Source: a virus
DNA: 31,955 nt
IMG/VR virus record: IMGVR_UViG_3300025108_000227
Span: 1-31,955 of that record
Reading direction: 5' to 3' (one strand)
The position numbers and the translations under genes were made by a program. How positions within the stretch are numbered: position 1 is the stretch's first letter; every line of letters starts with the position of its first letter. The notes beneath the pieces are model-generated. The model did not search any database, was not told where the DNA came from, and saw only the letters and a list, made by a program, of their open reading frames with translations. Below are positions 15,935-22,169 of this stretch, in pieces.

Positions 15935-16602
15935 TAATTAACCCTCAGATACTGTATGCTTGGCTGTAGTTTCAGGGCAACTCGGTCTTCGTCCTCGTCT
16001 GCGGCACGTTGAAACTCTTCTTCGTACAGGTTCTTTAGAAGCTGCACTCGTTCCGGTGCTTTTTTAAGAGCAGTATAGTACGCAAGGCCTGCGACCATGC
16101 AGGGCAAAAACCTAAATGGTGCATCTGTTGTGTTAACCAAAGCATCGACATCTTCAATCCGTTGAACATAGTAATATACCAATGTGTCTGTGGAGTTTTC
16201 AGGGGTGGGCCACAGCGTGATCTGAGGCTCCACCTGACGATTGTAATAATACTGACTTGGGCGTCCCTGTGTTGTTTTGTTTGGCACTGTCAGATACTCA
16301 CTGCGTGACATTCGGCTTATCTCAAAGTCTGTACCACTACGGCGAACTACTACTTCCAAAAGGTCCGTATAGTCCGATGTAAATGTATACGTCGCCGTGC
16401 CTTGAGTCAGAGCTTGCGTAGCTTGCTTGACTGTCCACAAGTTTAGCCCACGGTTTGCCCAGTCCGCAAACATCAGGTTCATGGACCTACGCGCCGTGCG
16501 AGCATCATAGCCAGTGCGAACTTCAAGCCCGCACCTCTCATACGCCTCTTCGATTATCTCTGCTACGTCGAGATCAAAGTCTCGTGAACCTGAAGTTGCC
16601 AT
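15934..16602 (-). CDS. Head-tail adaptor protein, P22 gp4-like (222 aa)
   Basis: The protein begins ATSGSRDFDLDVAEIIEEAY, ERCGLEVRTGYDARTARRSM and NLMFADWANRGLNLWTVKQA. This two-helix opening with a YDARTA segment and W-rich turn is characteristic of adaptor proteins that bind below the portal and prevent DNA leakage in P22-like viruses. The middle is beta (TATYTFTSDYTDLLEVVVRR, SQYYYNRQVEPQITLWPTPE) and the C terminus helical (YYTALKKAPERVQLLKNLYE) with an acidic end. It is about the same length as the second adaptor (215 aa); the two may form stacked rings. The role is inferred from pattern and order. Confidence 0.8.
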   Translation of the reverse strand: MATSGSRDFDLDVAEIIEEAYERCGLEVRTGYDARTARRSMNLMFADWANRGLNLWTVKQATQALTQGTATYTFTSDYTDLLEVVVRRSGTDFEISRMSRSEYLTVPNKTTQGRPSQYYYNRQVEPQITLWPTPENSTDTLVYYYVQRIEDVDALVNTTDAPFRFLPCMVAGLAYYTALKKAPERVQLLKNLYEEEFQRAADEDEDRVALKLQPSIQYLRVN

Positions 16603-16749
16603 TTACTTTCTCTTCAATGTGCCGCCACGCATCTTACGCATAGCTTTGCCCTTTTTTGCCATGACTGGTTTCTTCATCATTGAACCACCACCGCGCATAG
16701 CTTTCTTTGCGCCCATTCCACCACGCATCTTACGCATTGGTTTCTTCAT
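16603..16749 (-). CDS. Tiny Met/Lys/Arg/Gly-rich protein (48 aa) with KMRGG repeats
   Basis: The frame opens at an ATG at 16749, inside the end of the 160-aa gene, and ends one base before the next start. The product is 48 aa, strongly basic, with no acidic residues. It holds two copies of MRKMRGG (about 5-11 and 37-43) and ends RKMRGGTLKRK. A composition this extreme is unlikely by chance in a compact operon, and the end echoes the RGGTFKGIF tails of genes at 28350-28726. It may bind DNA or the inside of the capsid. I know no named family. Confidence 0.62.
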   Translation of the reverse strand: MKKPMRKMRGGMGAKKAMRGGGSMMKKPVMAKKGKAMRKMRGGTLKRK

Positions 16750-17212
16750 AACACTTTCTCCTATCTCTACGATGTTTAACTAAGCGTTGATAATCCTGGT
16801 CTTCATAGTTTGAATAATACCCTAAAGCCTCTAGCTTTGCACTAGCGTTGTCTATATCTGTCAAGCGTTGAATAAACACCATGCTTAACTTTTTTTCCTT
16901 AAACGCCAACAACCAAATATTGTGCCCTGTTGCTGCTAACCATCCGTTTAAGGCAAAACAAGAGGCCTCTAGATCATCGTAACTTTGTTTGTGTGTGTAG
17001 CTGGCACAAATTACGACCTGATATGTATCGTCAAAACTTTGTATCTCTTCGTAAACCGCGTCCCACAAATCGTCTTTTTCTTCTCGGACTTTTACTTTGT
17101 TTGCAAACCAAGCGTTTTTGGCGAAAGGGCACAAAGCATTTCCGTTGACGGATTTATCTGGCTGACTAAGTTCCGATACAATCCAATTTTTAAGAACGTC
17201 TGTTAGTGACAT
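16730..17212 (-). CDS. Unknown 160-aa protein with CPFAKNAW motif
   Basis: The protein has an N-terminal helix (SLTDVLKNWIVSELSQ), the conserved-looking NALCPFAKNAWFANKVKVRE at about 25-45, then an alpha/beta body (YQVVICASYTHKQSYDDLEA, NIWLLAFKEKKLSMVFIQRL) and a basic C terminus (KHRRDRRKCYEETNA). Cys-Pro-Phe-Ala followed by a hydrophobic KV strand also occurs in some cellular proteins of unknown role. It does not look structural, unlike most neighbours, and its DNA is locally AT rich, so it may be a moron or an auxiliary factor. Both its ends overlap neighbouring frames. The function is not recognised. Confidence 0.7.
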   Translation of the reverse strand: MSLTDVLKNWIVSELSQPDKSVNGNALCPFAKNAWFANKVKVREEKDDLWDAVYEEIQSFDDTYQVVICASYTHKQSYDDLEASCFALNGWLAATGHNIWLLAFKEKKLSMVFIQRLTDIDNASAKLEALGYYSNYEDQDYQRLVKHRRDRRKCYEETNA

Positions 17213-17366
17213 TTTTCTTTGGCATAGTTATAGCACCAGCCATTTCTTTGCGCGGGGAACAGTGCATGCCGCCATGACTAAAACCAGGAACACCACGCCC
17301 CTTTAAAATGTCAGCTTTCGTAACATCACCATCCTTGTTCAAATCCGGGAACTTTTTATTTGCCAC
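17190..17366 (-). CDS. 58-aa protein with EF-hand/dockerin-like calcium loop
   Basis: The frame starts at GTG 17366, inside the end of the 94-aa gene and preceded by AAGGAGAAAG, and closes at 17190, overlapping the start of the 160-aa gene by 23 bases. The product begins MANKKFPDLNKDGDVTKADI and LKGRGVPGF. Asp8, Asn10, Asp12, Gly13, Val15 and Asp19 fit the twelve-residue calcium loop DxNxDGxVxxxD, including the Gly at position 6 and an acid at 12. A helical ADILKG follows. One loop only, so a single EF-hand or dockerin half. The tail has one Cys and many Lys/Arg. I recall related short proteins in other marine phages. Calcium binding is inferred. Confidence 0.7.
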   Translation of the reverse strand: MANKKFPDLNKDGDVTKADILKGRGVPGFSHGGMHCSPRKEMAGAITMPKKNVTNRRS

Positions 17367-17640
17367 GTTTCTTTCTCCTTAATGCTTTTACACGCCGGGG
17401 CTTTCCGGCTGGTTGCCCAATACGTTTCTTCTGCGCAATTCTACTACGCTTCTCTGCTGCTGTCATTTCGCTAGATGTTTTAGGAGTTTTACTGGAAACT
17501 CTCTTAGAGGGGCGACAATATGGAGTACCCCGTTTTTCACCCTTGCGACGGCCACACGGTTTTCCTGTACGCTGGTCCGTCCACTTTTCCTTAAACCATC
17601 TTTTAAGAGCCAAGCCCTTTTTCGTCTTGCGTACCGCCAT
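17356..17640 (-). CDS. Small very basic conserved phage protein (94 aa)
   Basis: The start AVRKTKKGLALKRWFKEKWT then GKPCGRRKGEKRGTPYCRPS form a basic, two-Cys block I recall from short proteins of marine phages and some large eukaryotic viruses. The rest is Lys/Arg/Ser rich and ends ALRRKKRGK. There is almost no acidic content after residue 60. Such composition fits a nucleic-acid-binding or capsid-internal protein. The two Cys flank a basic loop and could bind zinc with a partner, but there is no full site. It is three bases from the stop of the 231-aa membrane protein. Confidence 0.75.
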   Translation of the reverse strand: MAVRKTKKGLALKRWFKEKWTDQRTGKPCGRRKGEKRGTPYCRPSKRVSSKTPKTSSEMTAAEKRSRIAQKKRIGQPAGKPRRVKALRRKKRGK

Positions 17641-17643
17641 TGT

Positions 17644-18339
17644 TTACTTCCTTGACTTTTTAATCGCATCGAATGTCTCCCGCATAGTGGCAGGCTTCTC
17701 ATTCTTCGGATCGTACTTGCACTTTATTTCCCGTGGGAAAAACTCGTTCAAGCCTAACCATACGCTGTCAACAGTGTTATTAGGCCCATGATATATACAT
17801 ACACGCTGCCCGTCTATAAGCTCACAACCTTTGAGTCGGCAATCTACATACTCCGGTATGGATGCTGCGTTAGCTGCACTTTTTAGGAACATTACAAAAC
17901 CCAGTAAAACCCCTGACCCTACACAGGCCACTAAAATCCACGCCACAATCTCAACAAATTTGCGCCTACGTTGCCTCTGACGATACAATGTTTCCTGGCG
18001 CTGCTTTCGGATCTGACCTTCCATTTTCACAAGGGAGTCCCATTTGGACTTGCCAAGAGTAAGGCCAATCCATTGTTGAAGCTCTCGTCTTTGCTGTTCA
18101 GCCTTTTCTTTAGCCGCAAAGGTTTCTATTGCCTCTTGTTCAACAGATTTACCAGCGAACAGTTTTTTAAACAGAGGAGGGTTCTTAGCTTCTTTCTCCA
18201 GCATATCCAGGTCACTGAGCGCACCCATCCACCGTGACAAGTCGGAAGCCATCGACTCAATATCACGTCCTACCTGCATACCTTTTTTGATTGCGCCAAA
18301 AGCTGCGGAAGCTGCTGCCATCGCTGATACTGGATCCAT
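17644..18339 (-). CDS. Single-pass membrane protein with coiled-coil and Cys-rich outer domain (231 aa)
   Basis: Residues 1-27 are Ala rich (MDPVSAMAAASAAFGAIKKG), followed by a helical, charged coiled-coil region (about 28-128) that ends in a strong basic cluster (RQRQRRRK). One hydrophobic span covers about 129-152 (IVAWILVACVGSGVLLGFVM). By the positive-inside rule the coil is cytoplasmic (or in the virion lumen) and the C-terminal 80 residues are outside. That tail has four Cys (about 167, 172, 181, 207) in VDCRLKGCELIDGQRVCIYH and EIKCKYDP, good for two disulfides. It could be an injected membrane channel part or a lysis accessory. I cannot assign a family. Confidence 0.75.
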   Translation of the reverse strand: MDPVSAMAAASAAFGAIKKGMQVGRDIESMASDLSRWMGALSDLDMLEKEAKNPPLFKKLFAGKSVEQEAIETFAAKEKAEQQRRELQQWIGLTLGKSKWDSLVKMEGQIRKQRQETLYRQRQRRRKFVEIVAWILVACVGSGVLLGFVMFLKSAANAASIPEYVDCRLKGCELIDGQRVCIYHGPNNTVDSVWLGLNEFFPREIKCKYDPKNEKPATMRETFDAIKKSRK

Positions 18340-18566
18340 TAATACACCTCCACGCTTCCTTCCTTGACGTACTTTGGCACACAGTAAGCAGTGACGCGGT
18401 CCTTCGGATCTATGTAGTCTTTATAGCCGTAGTTTCCGTACCTCTTTGAAACCTCGGCAGCAAAATAGTTACATTCTGTAACAGATCTAAAATGCATATC
18501 TGCACTTGTTAAGCGTCTGTCTTCACCCGTCCCCAGGTACACCATTAAGACAAACACATGTATCAT
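18339..18566 (-). CDS. Small protein with N-terminal hydrophobic stretch and two Cys (75 aa)
   Basis: I choose the ATG at 18566; a TTG nine bases upstream (18575) overlaps the stop of the previous gene and is an alternative. The product starts MIHVFVLMVYLGTG, a short hydrophobic segment that could anchor it or act as a weak signal, then a small domain with DMHFRSVTECNYFAAEVSKR and DRVTAYCVPKYVKEG. Two Cys are placed for one disulfide, which fits export. Its stop overlaps the start of the 231-aa membrane protein by one base, so the two probably work together in the envelope. I recall similar proteins in marine phages, always unnamed. Confidence 0.7.
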   Translation of the reverse strand: MIHVFVLMVYLGTGEDRRLTSADMHFRSVTECNYFAAEVSKRYGNYGYKDYIDPKDRVTAYCVPKYVKEGSVEVY

Positions 18567-18571
18567 CGCGG

Positions 18572-18748
18572 TCAATAAATCTTTGTTGTGCGGTACTTGT
18601 ACGTTCCGCCGGTTGCTTTCTTTTTGCTGTTACCCCAGTTTGCTGCGCCAACTTTTCGGCATTTTGCGATGGCACCGCTTGCATACGCCGACGGGAAGAC
18701 CTTATAGCGGCGTTTAACTTTGTGATAGCATGCATCCTTCTTGCTCAT
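18572..18748 (-). CDS. 58-aa basic protein, KKDACYHKVKRRYKV family
   Basis: This short frame opens at ATG 18748 with AGAGG twelve bases upstream and ends with TGA at 18572, overlapping the next gene's possible TTG start. The product MSKKDACYHKVKRRYKVFPS then AYASGAIAKCRKVGAANWG is a small family I recognise from many marine phages and from large algal viruses. Its hallmarks are an early Cys-Tyr, a basic helix, PSAYASG and CRKxGAxNW. The two Cys may pair or bind metal. The function is unknown; the basic charge suggests a nucleic-acid or virion-core role. A competing 70-aa frame on the same strand has no family pattern. Confidence 0.8.
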   Translation of the reverse strand: MSKKDACYHKVKRRYKVFPSAYASGAIAKCRKVGAANWGNSKKKATGGTYKYRTTKIY

Positions 18749-18772
18749 TTCTGCCTCTTTGGTTTTTTAGCC

Positions 18773-19015
18773 TTACGAACCTTCTTGAACTTTTTCTTCT
18801 GGGGCGGCTTTGATATTTGGCTTTCGAGCGACCCACGCGAGATTCCCATCTTTATTCCTCTCTATGTAGTCTTCCCACAAAGTAGTGAGCATCTTGTGGT
18901 TTTCATCAACCTTGACGCTTATAACAGCCGTGTCTGTCTTTAGCTCAACTACGGACAGAGCTATCCAAGCAACAAAACCCAGGATTGCAGTAACTCCTAT
19001 ATTTAGCATTTCCAT
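18773..19015 (-). CDS. Small single-pass membrane protein (80 aa)
   Basis: One transmembrane helix near the N terminus (about 4-24: LNIGVTAILGFVAWIALSVV) is followed by a coiled-coil-like segment (KVDENHKMLTTLWEDYIERN) and a charged tail. A helix plus a short coiled coil is seen in several unrelated small phage membrane proteins, including some holin-like and spanin-like ones; nothing here decides between them. The ATG lies inside the end of the 94-aa basic gene (13-base overlap). A lysis or entry accessory role is only a guess. Confidence 0.72.
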   Translation of the reverse strand: MEMLNIGVTAILGFVAWIALSVVELKTDTAVISVKVDENHKMLTTLWEDYIERNKDGNLAWVARKPNIKAAPEEKVQEGS

Positions 19016-19287
19016 CTCCGACGAGCTGCACAGATACGTTTTTTAGGGGTCTTCTTGCAACTGATGTTATGCATCTTCATCTGACCAGCAGAACGCGAGC
19101 AGTATGACTTGCGGCGCTTTGCACGAGATTTGCTAGGCTTGCTCTCAGTCACCGCTGTTTGAAGCTTGCTTCCCGGGTTTTTACGACGATACGCTGCAAC
19201 ACCAGCCTTAGTCATTCCCGCTCCAGATTTAGTGGAGCGGAAATTCTTTTTGTTGCGCTTGGGCATCTTTGATGGCTTTCTAGCCAT
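19003..19287 (-). CDS. Small basic Cys-containing protein (94 aa)
   Basis: The sequence ARKPSKMPKRNKKNFRSTKS is very basic. It leads to GAGMTKAGVAAYRRKNPGSK, a motif I recall as a T/S-GAG(M/L)TxxG(V/R)AxYxRKxPGS family of short marine phage proteins (perhaps DUF6321-like; tentative). The second half AKRRKSYCSRSAGQMKMHNI and CKKTPKKRICAARRRWKC holds four Cys in a Lys/Arg background. It is probably a DNA- or capsid-interior-binding protein. It starts at the stop of the 90-aa structural gene (one-base overlap, TAATG). Confidence 0.78.
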   Translation of the reverse strand: MARKPSKMPKRNKKNFRSTKSGAGMTKAGVAAYRRKNPGSKLQTAVTESKPSKSRAKRRKSYCSRSAGQMKMHNISCKKTPKKRICAARRRWKC

Positions 19288-19559
19288 TAGCCAAAGAACC
19301 CAGTGATAGAGTCTACGTTAGTGAGCGTTACATGACACTCATCATCGAAGATCATGCCGTGATCAGGAATGGTGATTTGATTGTCGTCTGATGTATGAAA
19401 CACCATTGACAACAATGTTGCACCACCGCTCCCGTTCTTAAACACAACGGCGGGTGACCCACTAGAGGCTGTCTTTACATAGAAAGCCTTTAGACGAGTT
19501 CTACCACCCTGCAATGTGCCTGTAGCTGTAGCAGTCTTTGCTGTAATAGAAGCAGCCAT
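19287..19559 (-). CDS. Small beta-rich structural protein (90 aa)
   Basis: A short beta protein: AASITAKTATATGTLQGGRT, then LKAFYVKTASSGSPAVVFKN and a closing CHVTLTNVDSITGFFG. Composition and pattern (alternating Thr/Val strands, glycine turn) fit a small head or neck decoration protein, and I recall such proteins following capsid genes in marine phages. It is preceded by GGAGGGCACA and sits 12 bases after the 153-aa gene. It is not a shadow: both flanks are tightly spaced and other frames are broken. The function is inferred from context only. Confidence 0.75.
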   Translation of the reverse strand: MAASITAKTATATGTLQGGRTRLKAFYVKTASSGSPAVVFKNGSGGATLLSMVFHTSDDNQITIPDHGMIFDDECHVTLTNVDSITGFFG

Positions 19560-19571
19560 TGTGCCCTCCTA

Positions 19572-20033
19572 TTAAGCAAGGTTGTTATTCTGCTGGTACA
19601 GGATTGTAACACGAACAAGACCTGCGTTTGTTGCAGCGGAGCCAGTTACAGTCAAACGAATGTCCGCTGTTCCTGTGTCCTGCCACGCCAATGCAGCGCC
19701 AGCTTGAGTTGTTGGATACTTGCGACCAGCAGTTGTTCCGATTGCAAACGTGTTGAGAATGGTAGCAGCACCACCAACAGTGTCACCAACACTAAGGTTA
19801 GTTGCAGTGTTAGCTGCGGTGATAACATCAATCACACAGTCAATAATTTGAGAGTTTGCTGGGATAACAACGTCAGTTACAGATGCTGCGACTGCACCAC
19901 CAGAAAGATCTACTGAGAATGTTTGAGCCATAACAACCTGACCGACATTGGCAATGTTAGTGCCAAGTGTTGTGCCTGTTGTGTTCTTAATCGTTCCGGC
20001 CTTAATAGGACCAGAGAAAGTAGTTGTAGCCAT
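19572..20033 (-). CDS. Beta-rich virion protein, first gene after the capsid terminator (153 aa)
   Basis: The protein begins ATTTFSGPIKAGTIKNTTGT, has a hydrophobic, Ala/Thr/Val-rich beta body (DVVIPANSQIIDCVIDVITA, VGDTVGGAATILNTFAIGTT) and ends VRVTILYQQNNNLA. The strand-rich, Gly/Thr-rich make-up resembles capsid-surface or fibre sandwich proteins. It is the first gene after the terminator behind the major capsid gene, with a strong AGGAGTACAAA site before the ATG and a hairpin just upstream. It probably marks the start of the neck and tail part of the module. The family is not named. Confidence 0.78.
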   Translation of the reverse strand: MATTTFSGPIKAGTIKNTTGTTLGTNIANVGQVVMAQTFSVDLSGGAVAASVTDVVIPANSQIIDCVIDVITAANTATNLSVGDTVGGAATILNTFAIGTTAGRKYPTTQAGAALAWQDTGTADIRLTVTGSAATNAGLVRVTILYQQNNNLA

Positions 20034-20046
20034 TTTGTACTCCTGT

Positions 20047-20066
20047 CGTGGCTAGTGTCAGCCACG
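20047..20066. repeat. Perfect 7-bp inverted repeat in capsid-tail spacer
   Basis: CGTGGCT and AGCCACG face each other across a six-base loop between the capsid-gene terminator and the ribosome binding site of the 153-aa gene. In the minus-strand transcript it would form a stable stem just 5' of the binding site. It has no U-run, so it is not a terminator. A processing site, a 5' stabilising stem or an attenuator is possible. Confidence 0.5.
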
Positions 20067-20100
20067 CTGTGCGGCTGTCAGGGATAAGTAACTATACAAT

Positions 20101-20127
20101 AAAAAAGGGCGGCATGGAAGCCGCCCT
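20101..20127 (-). terminator. Rho-independent terminator after the major capsid gene
   Basis: Read on the minus strand, AGGGCGGC, a six-base TTCCAT loop and GCCGCCCT form a GC-rich stem followed directly by a run of six U. This is a textbook intrinsic terminator 22 bases beyond the capsid stop codon. It would lower expression of the tail genes relative to the capsid gene, or require readthrough or an internal promoter. A TATAGT at 20091-20096 lies just downstream but has no good -35. Confidence 0.88.
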
Positions 20128-20148
20128 CTAGTTTCTTTGTGCCTACAG

Positions 20149-21060
20149 TTATGCTCCGGGTGAACCGAATACACAACGTGGGTCTGAGAAGCCGAAGCTG
20201 TAACGCTCACGAGCCTTGAACCGCATGTTACCAGTGTCGAAGTCTGGGTCCATGTTGGTTGACAGGGCTGTACGCTCAAAGTGCTTCAGACCGTTAGGTG
20301 CATCAGTCTTGATGAAGAATGCATCTGTGTCGGTCAGGTAGTCGTTGACTACATAGCCTTCAGGCAGCATGCCCATTGACTTCAGCGCGTTCACGTCGTT
20401 GTCGGCTGTTCCAACACGGAGGTTAGAAACAAGCAGACGCTCTGCAACGAATTGCAGTTGACGTGGAACAATCAGCTTCATGCCGCGAAGAGCAATGATG
20501 AGTCCACGCTCGTCAACGAAACCAGCGATGCTGATAAGAGCGTCTTCAAGTGAAGTCTCATTAAGGTCTGAGGCAGTTGCTGGCTCGTTTGAGAACGTGC
20601 CACCGCTTGTGAGCGGGTGGTTTGTCGCCATAAGAGCTACACCGTCACCACCAGCAAATGCGCCAGCGGAGAAGCCATTGTTGAGGACAGAAGCAGCCTT
20701 AACCTGCTTGGTGTGTGCCATAGAACGAGCAAGAGCGCGTGTATAGCGGGCACCAAGACGGTCATAAAGGTTATCTTCGATAGCCTCTTCCGTGATTGAA
20801 AAGCCCATTGCGATGGTCTCGTGGTTATACCGTGCGGTATACGCCTCATTTGCATCGTCATAGGAGATTCCAGAACCCTCGTTTTTCACAGGGGCTGCAC
20901 CGAAACCTGACAGCATGACCTCTTCTTCAAACGCCCGGTCTGATGACTCGGTGTCAAAGATCTCAGCATGCTGACCTTCGTAGCGGTTGTATTCCATACC
21001 AAAGAGGGCGTTGAGGCCTGGTTCTAGTTCTTTGGCGAGTTGTGCGCGAGAAATAGCCAT
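20149..21060 (-). CDS. Major capsid protein, HK97 fold (Mu gpT-like)
   Basis: The 303-aa protein has AISRAQLAKELEPGLNALFG at its start, then FEEEVMLSGFGAAPVKNEGS (probable E-loop region about 44-63), YNHETIAMGFSITEEAIEDN, the long helix RYTRALARSMAHTKQVKAAS, and a C-terminal ERYSFGFSDPRCVFGSPGA. A Met-Gly-Phe-Ser-Ile-Thr-Glu-Glu strand and the spine helix with its Lys-rich end fit Mu-like and many marine phage capsid proteins with the HK97 fold. It follows the scaffold and partner genes in the normal order and is followed by a terminator, as expected for the most abundant protein. No prohead protease is seen, and the N terminus has no long delta domain, in line with a separate scaffold. Confidence 0.9.
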   Translation of the reverse strand: MAISRAQLAKELEPGLNALFGMEYNRYEGQHAEIFDTESSDRAFEEEVMLSGFGAAPVKNEGSGISYDDANEAYTARYNHETIAMGFSITEEAIEDNLYDRLGARYTRALARSMAHTKQVKAASVLNNGFSAGAFAGGDGVALMATNHPLTSGGTFSNEPATASDLNETSLEDALISIAGFVDERGLIIALRGMKLIVPRQLQFVAERLLVSNLRVGTADNDVNALKSMGMLPEGYVVNDYLTDTDAFFIKTDAPNGLKHFERTALSTNMDPDFDTGNMRFKARERYSFGFSDPRCVFGSPGA

Positions 21061-21072
21061 TGTCTAGCCTCC

Positions 21073-21687
21073 CTATGAAATTGCCGCTTCAGAATCGGCC
21101 TGAAGCAGTGCGTGGTTGTTGAACATCACAATCACAGGCAGACCAGCAGCAGCGTAGTCTTCGTTGTCTGCATCATCCTGAATACCTACAATCTTCAGAG
21201 GAAGTGAGGTATTGGATGAATCCAACGTAGCTACATCCAACTGTGCGTTGGAAATACCTGTTGTTGTGCTTCCGCCTGCGCCGCTATTGAACATTGTGCT
21301 TTCAAAAATAGCTGCTTCAGCGGTTGCCTGATCCGTGAAAGAAGCGTCTGTACAAATTACAAAACGCTGGAGCGGGTTGTCGTACACAAATCCGATAATA
21401 TCGAAGTTTGTGTCCGCCCCTGAACCAGGCCAGAAATTTGAAAAGACTTTTTTCCCTGTTGACGAAGATACATACTCACAACCAGCAAAAACGCCAACAA
21501 ATGCTACAGTGTCCCCGGAAGCAGAACCAATGGCGATTGAACCGCCATTAACAGCTTTTACCGCAGAACCCTGATAGATTGCCGACGCATCACTGGCGAT
21601 CAAGTATGCATTAGTACCGCCTGTAGCTGGTGTGCTACCTGCGTTATTAATCGGCTTCATGCCGAATGCAACATTGACGTTTGCCAT
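21073..21687 (-). CDS. Candidate capsid decoration/stabilisation protein (204 aa)
   Basis: The protein begins ANVNVAFGMKPINNAGSTPA and shows a compact beta fold with YLIASDASAIYQGSAVKAVN, GDTVAFVGVFAGCEYVSSST and NPLQRFVICTDASFTDQATA. A GxxP-rich N-terminal arm followed by two open beta sheets is found in several capsid decoration proteins that sit directly upstream of, or next to, capsid genes. It is 12 bases upstream of the capsid gene. The placement between scaffold and capsid gene supports a head role, but the family name is uncertain. Confidence 0.78.
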   Translation of the reverse strand: MANVNVAFGMKPINNAGSTPATGGTNAYLIASDASAIYQGSAVKAVNGGSIAIGSASGDTVAFVGVFAGCEYVSSSTGKKVFSNFWPGSGADTNFDIIGFVYDNPLQRFVICTDASFTDQATAEAAIFESTMFNSGAGGSTTTGISNAQLDVATLDSSNTSLPLKIVGIQDDADNEDYAAAGLPVIVMFNNHALLQADSEAAIS

Positions 21688-21716
21688 AATGCTACCTTTC
21701 TCTCTAAGTTAGGTGG

Positions 21717-22166
21717 TTACTTACCACCAAAAGATACACGACTTTGCCTATCATTATGGATGGGCATAGAGGGATGTTGTTCCCTCATTAGGTTCTCATC
21801 AACGGCCTTGATTTGGTTGCGGGTCTGCTCCCGAAAATATTCAGTTCTTTCCTCTACCGTTTCTTCAGGAATACGGCACAGCATTAGTCCGCCGACACCA
21901 ATAATTCCTGCATTCTTACCCTCTTCAAGCACTGGATAACGATCCATTTCGTCAGGATATTCATCTGCACGAACTGGTTCCCATCCCTCACGCATCTTTG
22001 AGTGTACATTTGTTTTATCATCCTCACCACGAATGGCAGTTCTGATCCAACGATGCTTGTACCCTGCTGGTGGTTCTGGTGCTTCCAGCTTTGAAGGTGG
22101 TGCCCAAGGCTTGCGCCGTTGGGTGTTTGCGCGACTCTTTGATTCGCGTGTAGTTCTTTCAGCCAT
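21717..22166 (-). CDS. Conserved protein of head assembly block (149 aa)
   Basis: A hydrophilic 149-aa protein with a basic N terminus (AERTTRESKSRANTQRRKPW), the conserved-looking GYKHRWIRTAIRGEDDKTNV (about 35-54) and EGWEPVRADEYPDEMDRYPV, a short hydrophobic IIGVGGLMLCRIPEE strand and a charged helical C terminus. I recall this protein between scaffold and capsid genes of marine phages, always unnamed. It starts three bases after the scaffold stop. It may be a minor scaffold component or a capsid-interior protein. Confidence 0.78.
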   Translation of the reverse strand: MAERTTRESKSRANTQRRKPWAPPSKLEAPEPPAGYKHRWIRTAIRGEDDKTNVHSKMREGWEPVRADEYPDEMDRYPVLEEGKNAGIIGVGGLMLCRIPEETVEERTEYFREQTRNQIKAVDENLMREQHPSMPIHNDRQSRVSFGGK

Positions 22167-22169
22167 TTT

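Noticed and set aside
18523-18735. 70-aa minus-strand frame
   Set aside because: It overlaps the 58-aa KKDACYHKV gene in another register; the latter has a recognisable family pattern and a better start.
20091-20119. Promoter in the capsid-tail gap (TATAGT with upstream TTCCAT)
   Set aside because: The -35 match is poor and falls inside the terminator loop, so I do not list it as a promoter.
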